Assembly: GCA_029858965.1 (NCBI GenBank)
Contig: JAOUDZ010000029.1
Coordinates: 1 to 45,877 of the forward strand
Source: Cyclobacteriaceae bacterium
GTDB lineage: Bacteria > Bacteroidota > Bacteroidia > Cytophagales > Cyclobacteriaceae
DNA length: 45,877 bases
Reading direction: 5' to 3'
Position numbers and translations under genes: made by a program. The number at the start of each line of letters is the position of its first letter. The stretch's first letter is position 1. Under the pieces are notes generated by a model. The model was not told the origin of the DNA. It did no database searches and worked only from the letters and a program-made list of their open reading frames with translations. Shown here piece by piece: positions 1 through 8,895 of this stretch.

Positions 1-1049
1 GTTGCATTCGCTCTTCCGCGGTAATTGTGCCATGAAACATATTTTCCCAGTAAGCCACTGTCATTCCCCAGCCCGTTGGGGAATCGGTTTGACGTGGAGT
101 TTAACAATATCGCATTGCTGTTCAATGCCGAGGCGTTTACAAAAATTATCCTGGCATAAAATTCAATTACCTCTTTCGTGTTTCCATCGATGATTCTTAC
201 GCCAGTAGCGCGTCCTTTCTTTTCATTGTAAATAATAGAATGTACTACAGCATATGGCCTGATCGTAAGCTTCATGGTCTTCATTGCCCATGGAATGGTA
301 GAAGCATTGCTACTGAAATAGCCGCCGAACTGACACCCTCTGTTGCATTGCGCCTGATTTTGGCACTTGTGTCTTCCCTGTTCCTGGTGCACTGGCTGCG
401 GGTCAGTGAGGTGGGCACAGCGCGCCTGAATGAGATGGCGGTCCCCATAATTCTTTTGCATACTTTCTTTGAAATAGTTTTCAATGCAACTCATTTCAAA
501 GCCAGGCATACATTCACTGTCCGGTAATTCCGGTAAGCCATCTTTGTTCCCTGCAATGCCTGCAAACTTTTCAACGTGACTGTACCAGGGCTCAAGATCC
601 TTGTACCGTATAGGCCAATCAACTGCAAACCCATCTCTTGCCGGACCCTCAAAATCAAAATCACTCCACCGCTGTGTCTGACGTGCCCAAAGTAAAGATT
701 TGCCGCCAACATGGTATCCCCGAACCCACCTGAACGGCTTTTCCTGAACGTAGGGCTGTTCGTCATCTTTCAGCGCCCAATGCATTGTTTCTTCACGCAT
801 GAATCTTGCAAACTGATAATCTTTGCGCTTCTCGAGTGGAACAGTACCTCTATACACAAACTGCCAGGGCGCCTTACCGGCCGTGGGATAATCCTTTATA
901 TGTTTAACATCACGGCCTCGCTCAAGCACCAATGTTTTCAGCCCCTTATCGCATAGTTCTTTTGCCGCCCATCCCCCGCTAGCACCTGAACCGATAACGA
1001 TCGCATCGTATGTTCTTTTCCGAATGGAATCAATCGCTAAATTTGACAT
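1..1049 (-). CDS. GMC-family flavin dehydrogenase, large subunit (3' end outside window)
   Basis: This partial gene reads leftward from ATG at 1049 and runs off the window, giving about 349 residues without a stop. The N-terminus has the FAD dinucleotide motif GSGASGG at residues 20-26 and an acidic residue (E43) at the end of the second strand, as in GMC oxidoreductases. Residues C229, C235 and C239 form C-x5-C-x3-C. From memory, this is the spacing of the 3Fe-4S ligands in the bacterial FAD glucose dehydrogenase catalytic subunit. There is no signal peptide. The gene starts 4 bases after the stop of the Tat-bearing small subunit, so it is probably co-exported with that subunit. The likely role is periplasmic oxidation of a sugar or glycoside (glucose or glucoside 3-dehydrogenase type), passing electrons to a cytochrome. 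The exact substrate is unknown. Confidence 0.88.
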   Translation of the reverse strand, partial: MSNLAIDSIRKRTYDAIVIGSGASGGWAAKELCDKGLKTLVLERGRDVKHIKDYPTAGKAPWQFVYRGTVPLEKRKDYQFARFMREETMHWALKDDEQPYVQEKPFRWVRGYHVGGKSLLWARQTQRWSDFDFEGPARDGFAVDWPIRYKDLEPWYSHVEKFAGIAGNKDGLPELPDSECMPGFEMSCIENYFKESMQKNYGDRHLIQARCAHLTDPQPVHQEQGRHKCQNQAQCNRGCQFGGYFSSNASTIPWAMKTMKLTIRPYAVVHSIIYNEKKGRATGVRIIDGNTKEVIEFYARIIFVNASALNSNAILLNSTSNRFPNGLGNDSGLLGKYVSWHNYRGRANA

Positions 1050-1053
1050 AGCA

Positions 1054-1575
1054 CTATGCTTTTACATCCACACACCCGTAGTAGTGTCCGGGGACCATTT
1101 GATAATTCAGGTAACTTAACATGACCTCTTTTGAGGTCCTAAACCCCCTTATCGTTTCAGACTTAATGAGATCAAAAAAATCTCTTTCATTTTTGTCATC
1201 AGAGACAGAAAGTTTTAACAGTAATTCCTGTCGCTGTTGCTGATCGCAAAGCATGAACGATTTTCCATAATTGCTTTTTGCCGCCGTCGCCAGCCCTGCC
1301 AGCTGAACCTTAACGTTTTCTTGTACATCTTTTTCGTAGCAATCGTCGATCAGTTTCTGCAGAAATTTATCTACACCCACTGTAAGCGCACCCAGGGAAT
1401 CACCAGCCGGAATAATAGTGTCTGCAACACTGGAGAGGACATCCTGTTCTGCAGGAGAAAAGGAAGATCTTTCAGCACCAAACTCGCCAGGCAACCATCC
1501 CTTTGCCCAGGCGGGCAATGCAACCAGACCGGCAGAAGCAGCCATTAATGTTTTCAACGAAGTGCGCCTATTCAT
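1054..1575 (-). CDS. gluconate 2-dehydrogenase subunit 3-family protein (small subunit of GMC dehydrogenase)
   Basis: This 173-residue protein starts with NRRTSLK followed by a hydrophobic stretch and ALPAWA, a Tat-type signal peptide. The ATG at 1575 is preferred over the upstream one because it puts the twin arginines at the N-terminus and has AGGAA upstream. In this family the small subunit acts as a chaperone and export partner for a leaderless GMC catalytic subunit, forming a membrane-associated dehydrogenase that feeds a c-type cytochrome. The GMC gene follows after 4 bases on the same strand, which supports a two-subunit enzyme. No classic multiheme cytochrome subunit is visible, though it could lie beyond the left edge. 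Confidence 0.85.
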   Translation of the reverse strand: MNRRTSLKTLMAASAGLVALPAWAKGWLPGEFGAERSSFSPAEQDVLSSVADTIIPAGDSLGALTVGVDKFLQKLIDDCYEKDVQENVKVQLAGLATAAKSNYGKSFMLCDQQQRQELLLKLSVSDDKNERDFFDLIKSETIRGFRTSKEVMLSYLNYQMVPGHYYGCVDVKA

Positions 1576-1850
1576 AATTTGATTCCTATTGCCTGCAAGA
1601 AACTCATTTAAGCAAGCGTGAAAACAAGGTATCAAACTACGAGGAACAATGAAAGAAAACTTTTTATGACTGCTCAGATCATCTTATGGAAGGAAGAAAA
1701 CGCTTGTCTGCCCGCATTTAAACCTACAGATGATATTCAGGATGAACTTGACAAGGTGAATCCGCATCTTCGCCTGTAACGCACCGTATCTACAGGTGCA
1801 AAAAGGTTGTCACTTAAGCAGACAGCTTCCAGGTGAAACAGGTCTAGGTG
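1576..1850. other. intergenic region upstream of the dehydrogenase small subunit
   Basis: This gap of about 275 bases lies between the cytochrome gene and the dehydrogenase pair, all on the minus strand. A plus-strand reading of 37 codons (1666-1779) is open but has no recognisable product or ribosome site. I see no convincing terminator. The gap is long enough to hold a separate promoter for the dehydrogenase pair. Confidence 0.4.
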
Positions 1851-2360
1851 CTAGTGCAAATCAAAAGTACGTATCAAGTCTCTGTTGGGTGTGCCGCTAT
1901 GGCAGTCAATACATTTGGTTCCCTTTTCCGTAATGCTGACAATTGTAGACCCGTCCAGTGCATACTCCGCCCAAAGGTGCCCATCGGCGGCACTGGCATC
2001 ACCTGGAGATTTTTTTATCACCGCGTACAAGGCCAAAACATTGTTCTCGTATATCTCTTTGACTATTACCGCGCCTGCTGCAAAAGCTCCATTTGCAGGT
2101 AGCTCACCCGTATTATCCAGTGAAGACTGGGCTATTGTATTGAATCGTAACTTAAATGAACCATGCGGACTTGGACCGGCCGGACTAAGCAGGTCTCCAT
2201 TCTGATAATATACATATCCCGCCTCGTTTACTTCCGCAAACAAACTTTGGTCGGTATTTCCAACTGTCGTGATCTCACTATAATCATGGTAAACACACGA
2301 ATTCACCGCGGTAAGAACTGAGAATCCGATCACCAACCCAATTATTCTCTTTTTAATCAT
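1851..2360 (-). CDS. cytochrome P460-like c-type lipoprotein
   Basis: This 169-residue protein has a hydrophobic N-terminus ending in TAVNSC, a plausible lipoprotein cleavage site, so it is probably anchored on the periplasmic side. Near the C-terminus is CIDCH, a CxxCH heme c attachment site. The region before it (VIVKEIYENN, then LYAVIKKS and HLWAEY) resembles the cytochrome P460 fold, whose proteins typically end in such a heme site. P460 enzymes oxidise hydroxylamine or reduce nitrogen oxides, but many family members are uncharacterised. Its place upstream of a GMC dehydrogenase allows a role as electron acceptor, which is inference. ATG at 2360 was chosen over 2369 because it gives a tidier MIKKR signal start. 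Confidence 0.75.
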   Translation of the reverse strand: MIKKRIIGLVIGFSVLTAVNSCVYHDYSEITTVGNTDQSLFAEVNEAGYVYYQNGDLLSPAGPSPHGSFKLRFNTIAQSSLDNTGELPANGAFAAGAVIVKEIYENNVLALYAVIKKSPGDASAADGHLWAEYALDGSTIVSITEKGTKCIDCHSGTPNRDLIRTFDLH

Positions 2361-2484
2361 GCAAAACAAAATAGTCTTTCAAATTGAAAATGTCAAACCA
2401 ATGACAACTTATCACGCTCCTGCAGTCGGTCGCTGCGTACCACTTATCCAGTGAACTAAGGAACAAGCGCGGGGCTGAACGCTT

Positions 2485-3339
2485 TTAATCCAGTAGTTCT
2501 TGCGGAATAGCCGTAATCTTTTCGAGCCAAATATTGCGATAAAATAACTCAGCCCCTTCTGATTGAAGTTGAATTTTTCCTTTCTGCAATGGCAATTCAC
2601 GATCACCATCAAGTTGACGCGAGTTATAAAGCACCATGGTAACCATACCATTTACTACGTGCACACTCTGGTCACCAACACAATAAAGGTCAATCGTATT
2701 CCATTCCCCATAAGGCTTTTCACCATCCGGGTTCTTGATACAATTCCTTCCCTGGGGTCCATTTTCGCTAAATGTCAGTAACGGAGCGCCCGGTGTATAG
2801 ACAAAACGTTTTTCCGGTTGCGCTACGGCAGGCACATCTGCAATTCCACCTGCTACACCCCAGTAATCACCGCAGTCACCTTCCTGAATTTGAAATTCCT
2901 GCGACCGCATCCAGAACCCACCGTCAGCCCCGTGCTTGCCAACGGCATGATAGAGCAGTCCGCTATCGCGTTTGGCACTTCGTTTTGGATGCCACTTTAA
3001 TGCTCCCCATTTGAATTCAAGTTGTAAGTGATAATTTTCAAAAGATTGCAACGTTGAAATACCACCAAAATTTTGACCTGAAACCCGGATCGCAGCCTTT
3101 CCATCCTCCATAACGATAGTGAAAACGCCATTGGGATCGTGGTTTAGTCCCTGGGGAATTCCGCTAAATTTTTTTTGAACCGTATCATAATCCGCTCCAA
3201 TGTAGGTATCCCATCCCGTAAGGTCTTTGCCATTGAATAATGGCTTTCCACTCTGTTTCTGGTCACTTGAAGGGTTAAAATTGCTGAAGAGGAAAAGGCC
3301 TAAAAGGAAGAGCAAAGAGCCGAATTTAAAAACGCGCAT
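2485..3339 (-). CDS. DUF1080 (3-keto-disaccharide hydrolase family) protein
   Basis: This 284-residue secreted protein has a hydrophobic leader (residues 4-20) followed by the family's opening signature PLFNGKDLTGWD. Further typical segments are the HLQLEFKWG strand, DSGLLYHAVG, and the region around WMRSQEFQIQEGDCGDYWG. The fold is a concanavalin-like jelly roll. Characterised members in gut Bacteroides hydrolyse 3-keto-glucosides or use 3-keto-sugars. The gene lies upstream of the GMC dehydrogenase pair on the same strand. This fits a route in which a glycoside is oxidised at C3 and the bond is then cleaved. The gap to the next gene is 124 bases, so operon membership is likely but not certain. 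Confidence 0.88.
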   Translation of the reverse strand: MRVFKFGSLLFLLGLFLFSNFNPSSDQKQSGKPLFNGKDLTGWDTYIGADYDTVQKKFSGIPQGLNHDPNGVFTIVMEDGKAAIRVSGQNFGGISTLQSFENYHLQLEFKWGALKWHPKRSAKRDSGLLYHAVGKHGADGGFWMRSQEFQIQEGDCGDYWGVAGGIADVPAVAQPEKRFVYTPGAPLLTFSENGPQGRNCIKNPDGEKPYGEWNTIDLYCVGDQSVHVVNGMVTMVLYNSRQLDGDRELPLQKGKIQLQSEGAELFYRNIWLEKITAIPQELLD

Positions 3340-3396
3340 GACTGGAAAGTTATTGGTGTAACCTATGAAAGTGCAATTTAATCATTTTATCCATGG

Positions 3397-4361
3397 GTGT
3401 TTTTTTCAGTAGAAGGTTGGTATGCAAAGACATTCTACCAGGCTTATATTGAAGGCCCTTTCAATGGCGATTTCAGACGTCGGGATATTCTTATCGACAA
3501 TTCCAATTTCAAGGTGCCTTTGGGATTCCGATACAATTTTTTACGAGAAAGCCATGAGCAAGAGGGCTTCTCTGTCATGAAATTTATTATGCCCTGGATA
3601 TCTATCAGCAATTATCCTGATCCGTATAACACACCTTCTGCATCTTTGATCTATAACAACAAAGCTTATTCAGGATTCGGTGATGGCGAATACAATCGGT
3701 TCTGGAAATTCGATCCAGTAACCAGCACGTGGAATCAACTGAATGATTTTCCAGGCACAAGACGCCAGCACTTCGGTTTTACAGCTGGATCGAAGGGTTA
3801 TATCGCTGGAACTACTGAATATCTGGTAATTGCACCCGAACTTTGGGAATATGATTTTGCGAACGACTCCTGGACAAAGAAATTAGACCCACCAATTGCT
3901 GGCGTAATCAGAGTAGCATTTGGTTTGCAAAATACAGGGTACATGCTCGAAAATAATCAATCAAATACGCAACTTTGGAAGTACAATCAGAATACCGATA
4001 CCTGGACTATGGAATCTACTGCGCCGTTTTCACTTGGCATTGATCCAGGATACTTCGTAATTGGTAAACGCTTTACCTTGTTGTTGATAACGATCTATGG
4101 AAATATGATGCATCAACCAATCAATGGACAAATCTTGGACAAACGCCAGCATACATGAGTCACGCTTTTTCAATTGGAAACTTTGGATATGGCTTGAACG
4201 CTTATGAAATGTTCAGGTATGATCCAAATCAAAACATATGGACTTCGGAACTCAGTCCGCACCAATATTTTAACACACCATCTAATATCTTCTCCGTAAA
4301 TGGAAGAGGTTTCGTCATATTCGGCAATGGCGAAATGTTGGAATATGGCCCCAGTTTCTGA
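3397..4361 (+). pseudogene. kelch/galactose-oxidase-like repeat protein, 5'-truncated and frameshifted
   Basis: The first open frame (3397-4158) starts only at a GTG and has no signal peptide. It contains kelch-like blades such as YNRFWKFDPVTSTWNQL and ELWEYDFANDSWTKKL. At about 4078-4088 (a ttg-ttg-ttg run) the homology jumps frame: the alternative frame reads DLWKYDASTNQWTNLG and continues through AYEMFRYDPNQNIWTS to a stop at 4361. The shift equals loss of one base (or gain of two). Residues 1-60 look like an internal part of a longer cell-surface protein, so the 5' end also appears lost. A sequencing error could explain the frameshift but not the missing start. Propeller proteins of this kind are usually extracellular. 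Confidence 0.72.
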
Positions 4362-4430
4362 AATTTGAGAACCCTTTGAGAGTAGGTTTTGTTCTCCCCA
4401 ATATACAATAAACATAAACCAGCCTTAATT

Positions 4431-5420
4431 ATGAAAACACTGCCACTCGGTTCACAAGGACTTCACACATCTCAACTCGGCCTTGGCTGCATGGGTATGT
4501 CTGAGTTTTATGGATCTTTTGATGACGTAGAATCAATCAAGGTAATTCACCGTGCAATCGACCTGGGCATAACCTTTCTCGATACTGCCGACGCATATGG
4601 CCCTCATAAGAATGAAGTGCTGGTCGGCAAAGCTATTAAAGGTAAACGCGACCGCATTACACTCGCAACAAAGTTTGGCATTGTACGCGACGTGAATGAT
4701 CCTTCGAAACGGGGAGTGAATGGCAAACCCGAGTATGTCCGCTCTTCTTGTGATGCAAGCCTGCAACGGTTAGGGGTAGACGTCATTGACTTGTATTATC
4801 TTCACCGCAAGGATCCCAACACGCCGATTGAAGAAACCGTGGGTGCCATGTCAGAACTTGTAAAAGCAGGAAAAATAAAAGCAATCGGTCTTTCTGAAGT
4901 GTCTGCGGAAACGTTACGAAAAGCACATGCCGTTCACCCCATCAGCGCCTTGCAGACAGAATACTCCCTATGGAGCCGTGATCCGGAGGATGAACTGTTT
5001 GATGTTTGTAAAGAACTGAAAATAGCCTTTGTGGCTTACTCACCGCTCGGACGTGGATTTCTTACCGGAAGCATAAAAAAGTTTGAGGATTTTGCACCCA
5101 ACGACTGGCGGAGGGGGTCGCCACGCTTTCAAGGCGAAAATTTTCAAAAAAATCTTGGTCTTGTAAAAAAGCTGGAAGACATGGCTACAAAAAGAGGCTG
5201 CACGGCATCACAGCTTGCCCTGGCCTGGGTCCTGGCACAAGGCGATTTTATATTTCCTATCCCCGGCACTAAGCGCCTCAGGTACCTGGAGGAAAATGTG
5301 GGATCAACAAGTCTTTCGCTATCCTCAAAGGAGCTTGATGAACTCAATGCTATTGCTCCGAAAGGCGCGGCATCCGGCGGACGCTATCCTGAAGGAATGA
5401 TGAAGCTCGTCAATGCATAG
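4431..5420 (+). CDS. aldo/keto reductase
   Basis: This 329-residue NADPH-dependent oxidoreductase has a (beta/alpha)8 barrel. The catalytic tetrad is visible: D51 and Y56 in [10 protein letters not shown]81 in ATKFG, and H125 in YYLHRKD. The cofactor-end motif [13 protein letters not shown] is present near residue 280. Length and motifs match the YajO/AKR13-like group that reduces assorted aldehydes and ketones. ATG at 4431 was chosen because the longer reading to 4389 adds residues with no family counterpart and lies in the untranslated leader. The gene stands alone between the decayed kelch gene and the convergent multicopper oxidase. The physiological substrate cannot be told from sequence. 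Confidence 0.92.
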   Translation: MKTLPLGSQGLHTSQLGLGCMGMSEFYGSFDDVESIKVIHRAIDLGITFLDTADAYGPHKNEVLVGKAIKGKRDRITLATKFGIVRDVNDPSKRGVNGKPEYVRSSCDASLQRLGVDVIDLYYLHRKDPNTPIEETVGAMSELVKAGKIKAIGLSEVSAETLRKAHAVHPISALQTEYSLWSRDPEDELFDVCKELKIAFVAYSPLGRGFLTGSIKKFEDFAPNDWRRGSPRFQGENFQKNLGLVKKLEDMATKRGCTASQLALAWVLAQGDFIFPIPGTKRLRYLEENVGSTSLSLSSKELDELNAIAPKGAASGGRYPEGMMKLVNA

Positions 5421-5568
5421 TACAGCATTCTCTGGTAAATACTCAACCTAAGTCGCAAGTTGTTGGTCAACATAAAATTTACTATGGAGAATTATTGCTT
5501 CAACCCTGAAATCTTAGTTGGGTAGTGTCGTGATGAAATTGCAAATATGTACTCCCGTATCTATCAGC

Positions 5569-7533
5569 TCAATCTTTTGCAACAACCCAATCCTGTACCC
5601 AGTAATTCTCTGGCTCATTATTCCAAAAATACAGCTTATAGTTCCCGGGGGATGTTGGTGTAAACTCAAAATCTGCCGTTTCTCCCACACCGTATCTGAA
5701 ACTACTTAATATCTCTTCTCGCTGTGATGCTGGAAGATCCGCACCATCCTTCGCTACAATTGTCAACGGGACAGTGACACTGTCTTTTTCCATCCTGATT
5801 CTCATTCTCCCTGCAGGGGCTATATTCATAAGACGTAACCGGTGGGTCACACCGACGTGGGTTTTAATCAAAGGTTGATCCTTCAGGCCGTTGAGTTCAA
5901 GGTCGTCCCATGACTTTGGAAAAGGTATTTTCCAACCCACAATATACGGGTGGTCCGTTTCGGGATCATATGTTTCATTCTCAGCCATTACAATCATAGG
6001 GCCATATAAGCCGCTTGTCAGCTGATTGATATCATCCAAATGACTATGGTAGATGAAAGTGCCTGGACGCATGAGTGAAAGCTTATACCTGAATTTCTCT
6101 CCCGGTAGAATAGAGGGCGACATCTTTCCTTCCGATGAACTCCATTCAGGTACGCCGTCAGACCAGCTATCGATTTCCAATCCATGCCAATGGATACTGG
6201 TTGGTTCTGACATTCTGTTCACCATGGTGATATACGTAGGCTGATACTGTTTCAGAACCAGCAACGGACCAGGGCTGTTGGCTTCACCTGCCTCGGCCTT
6301 AAATTCTCCATCCATGCTGAACCCGTTTCGCTTCTGCTCACCACTTTCATAGGAATTGGCAAAAAGTTTTATTTCCCGGGGTACTCCTTTCGATAAAAGA
6401 TCGCTGGGTCCGGGCTGGACATTTATACCTGTCACCAGTCCGGCCATGTGCTCAGCATGCTCCCCGTCCGTGCCATCCGGCAACCTGATTCCATTGTTCA
6501 CATGAAATGAAAGGTGACAATGGAGCAACCATCGACCAGGTCTTCGTGGAATCCATTGCATGTTCATTGTAGTGCGACCGGTCATAAATTCCGTAACCAC
6601 TTTTCTCCTGAGCTCCGGCTTATATATTTTATCCTTGAGCACGTCTCCTCTGGATAGCACATCATAGTAAAATCCATGCAAATGCATTGGATGATTCTCA
6701 ACGGAAGCGTTTATAACCCTCCAATTAACAGTATCACCTACTTCAGGTTGAAAAAGTTCTGTGTATGGCCACGATCTGCCATTTATAGTATAGGATGCAA
6801 GCCATCTTATTGAATCAATCTTTTCCGGAAAAGGGGTAGTAAATACATTAATGACCAGTATCCTGTCATCCTTTGATGCCCCTTTTGGATCAATAATAAA
6901 GGCTCCGCCCAACTGTTCTTTAAATCCACTGCGGAAACTTGACACATGATTTCCAAGCCTTACCCAATACAAATAGGTACCCGGATCCCCTGCATCAAAT
7001 TCAACTGTTTTCGATTCACCCGGAAGGATAAATACACTGTCTGCTACCTCAGCGGGCCTGGTTTGCATACCAAATACGCTTATTGTAGAATCTGACAGAG
7101 AATTATGAATAGTGGCCCGTATACGCGTGCCGGTTTCTACCCGGATAAGGGGTCCAGGTATCGAGGGCACATCCCCTTGTTCGCCAATGGCTGTCATATG
7201 CAAGCCTGGTCTGGCTTCCGTTTCCATGTAAAAATCTCCCCAGGTTACTTCCAGGTTTACCGTTAGCAGTCCATCTGCTAGGACTCCGGCGGTCCTCAAA
7301 TTATTATTGGCCTTTATCTTTGGATAATCCGAGGGATCATCCGCGTACACCATTCTCGGGTAATACAACTTGACAATCTCTGTCGCTGCAAAAGAGTTGG
7401 CCTGAGTAGTTGTTTTACACAACGTTATAGCCTGTACGATGAGGTCTGAATTTTCTTTTGTTTCGTTACCAGGATTTCCGCATGCCCAACAGAAAAATAA
7501 TAGGGCAAGACACGAAAGATTAGGATTTTTCAT
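5569..7533 (-). CDS. multicopper oxidase with swapped order of copper motifs
   Basis: This 654-residue protein starts at ATG 7533 with a lipoprotein-like signal (LLFFCWAC). It appears to contain four cupredoxin domains. The first (residues about 90-215) lacks copper histidines: FGMQ and YWVRLGNH stand where HWH and HSH would be. The second has HPMHLHG (281-287) and HCHLSFH (338-344), the motifs normally found in the last laccase domain. The third has HWHG (448-451) and HSH (496-498), the motifs normally found in the first domain. The residue at the usual axial type-1 copper position is I349, not Met. All motifs for a type 1 site and a trinuclear cluster are present, so an active periplasmic oxidase is likely. 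The substrate (phenol, metal ion or other) is unknown. Confidence 0.9.
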   Translation of the reverse strand: MKNPNLSCLALLFFCWACGNPGNETKENSDLIVQAITLCKTTTQANSFAATEIVKLYYPRMVYADDPSDYPKIKANNNLRTAGVLADGLLTVNLEVTWGDFYMETEARPGLHMTAIGEQGDVPSIPGPLIRVETGTRIRATIHNSLSDSTISVFGMQTRPAEVADSVFILPGESKTVEFDAGDPGTYLYWVRLGNHVSSFRSGFKEQLGGAFIIDPKGASKDDRILVINVFTTPFPEKIDSIRWLASYTINGRSWPYTELFQPEVGDTVNWRVINASVENHPMHLHGFYYDVLSRGDVLKDKIYKPELRRKVVTEFMTGRTTMNMQWIPRRPGRWLLHCHLSFHVNNGIRLPDGTDGEHAEHMAGLVTGINVQPGPSDLLSKGVPREIKLFANSYESGEQKRNGFSMDGEFKAEAGEANSPGPLLVLKQYQPTYITMVNRMSEPTSIHWHGLEIDSWSDGVPEWSSSEGKMSPSILPGEKFRYKLSLMRPGTFIYHSHLDDINQLTSGLYGPMIVMAENETYDPETDHPYIVGWKIPFPKSWDDLELNGLKDQPLIKTHVGVTHRLRLMNIAPAGRMRIRMEKDSVTVPLTIVAKDGADLPASQREEILSSFRYGVGETADFEFTPTSPGNYKLYFWNNEPENYWVQDWVVAKD

Positions 7534-7801
7534 GGCTTCAGGCTTAGGTATCTTCATAGATACAAAAAAAAATACAAAACCCGAAGAATATTGACTATCA
7601 ATTTTTGCTGCTTCCAAAATCTGTATTGTGCTCTGTCTGAACTGAATGAAATTTCTGCAGTAAAACATCGCGCCATGCAAATCATGTATTACCGGTAAGA
7701 AACCCTGGTGAACTCGGTATCACTGGATGTGTAGCATCCACGTAATGCCGCGGAGGAATGATGAGCCTTATAATACTTAGCTTACCAGCATTCAGATGTT
7801 T
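7534..7801. other. gap between Ig-like lipoprotein gene and multicopper oxidase
   Basis: This 268-base gap lies between two minus-strand genes. The oxidase frame stays open upstream to 7680, but that extension (many Phe and Gln, no homology) precedes the signal peptide and is probably leader. The region just upstream of 7533 is T-rich on the coding strand and could hold a promoter, but no clear -7 box was found. Confidence 0.35.
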
Positions 7802-8881
7802 TTACTCAATCTGAAATTTGCGGTTGAAAATTTCCTTCAATAAGGGGTCCGCAGTAATGGTTAGGTCACGGTCGAACGGCCGATTAAGATTGTTGCCCGC
7901 CAGGTCTTCAAGGCGCGCTTCACACTGCAGATTAAATGTACCCCTTGCCCACGGCATTTCCGGTGTGAAATTATAGATTGACTCTTCCGCACTGAGTTCA
8001 ATCACACCTGAAAGTGAATTTCCATCTGCATCAGTAATGCGAATAGCTTCACGGCAAAGCACCGCATCGAGTCGTTCATGAAAATCTACAATTAACGCAT
8101 TCCTGGTTCCCGCTGCTGGCGCACCAATCGTCCAGGTTTCCGGATCCGGAGACAGGCTGTCACGCACGGATACAAAAAAGTCTTTGTAATTATGTTGCTT
8201 CAGGCGAATGCCCCTGGTATCCTTCCAGTCCGAAACAACCACCAGCCTATAGGCTGTTTCGCGTTCAAGGGGTTCTCCGAAACGTTGGTTGGGCTGGAGA
8301 TCACGCTTAATCCTTCCCGGATCGAGCCACAGCGTTAGTATGGTACGTTCGGTATTCCATAATTCCGGCTTCAAGTCAAGAAAAACCGCTGGTACAGTAT
8401 CCATTCCATTTTTCAAGAGTACCAGATTCTTAAGGGACTGGCCTTCCTGCATAGGCCTGGAGAACTCAAGGTAGATCTTCAGCAAGTTCCGCGGAAGCGT
8501 GTCCGATGTTGGATAAATTGCGCTGAGCACAGGAGGGTCTGACATATCGGCTAACGGAATCTCAATTTTGGCAAAAGATGCACCCGCCAACCGAACATCA
8601 TATGTCAACCCTGGCGTAAACGGTATCAAGGGCTCGAATTCGACCGCGTCGTCCAGGATGTGAACATCCCCTAAAATTGCAGGTTGGTCAACTCCTTCGA
8701 GATGTACCCGGAATACATCTGTGATAGAATCAGGCCGAACGTGTGCAAAATAGCTACGGGGTATGGAGATACTGATGGCATGCTCCTCATTCCAAAGAAT
8801 GGAAATACCACTGGTTTTATCACCACGGCCAGAACATGAACCAAGAAAAAACAACAGGACCAGATACCGCCAAAGATGCAT
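7802..8881 (-). CDS. Ig-like domain lipoprotein of unknown function
   Basis: This 359-residue protein has a clear lipoprotein signal, ending LLFFLGSC. The body reads as a series of beta-sandwich units of the bacterial Ig-like (Big_5/SbsA) kind: an IYPTSDTLPRNLLKIYLEFS segment, then a later unit ending in RLEDLAGNNLNRPFD. No catalytic motif is visible. The ATG at 8881 is preferred because it starts directly at the signal peptide; a longer start at 8905 would overlap the upstream gene. Its tight coupling to the propeller gene upstream and the oxidase downstream suggests a surface or periplasmic scaffold in the same process. That is inference. Confidence 0.72.
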   Translation of the reverse strand: MHLWRYLVLLFFLGSCSGRGDKTSGISILWNEEHAISISIPRSYFAHVRPDSITDVFRVHLEGVDQPAILGDVHILDDAVEFEPLIPFTPGLTYDVRLAGASFAKIEIPLADMSDPPVLSAIYPTSDTLPRNLLKIYLEFSRPMQEGQSLKNLVLLKNGMDTVPAVFLDLKPELWNTERTILTLWLDPGRIKRDLQPNQRFGEPLERETAYRLVVVSDWKDTRGIRLKQHNYKDFFVSVRDSLSPDPETWTIGAPAAGTRNALIVDFHERLDAVLCREAIRITDADGNSLSGVIELSAEESIYNFTPEMPWARGTFNLQCEARLEDLAGNNLNRPFDRDLTITADPLLKEIFNRKFQIE

Positions 8882-8895
8882 GGTCCCAAAATAAA

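Noticed and set aside
1666-1779. Plus-strand reading of 37 codons beginning MTAQIILWKEE
   Set aside because: No ribosome site, no recognisable family and no neighbours on the same strand. It may be a remnant but cannot be supported as a gene.
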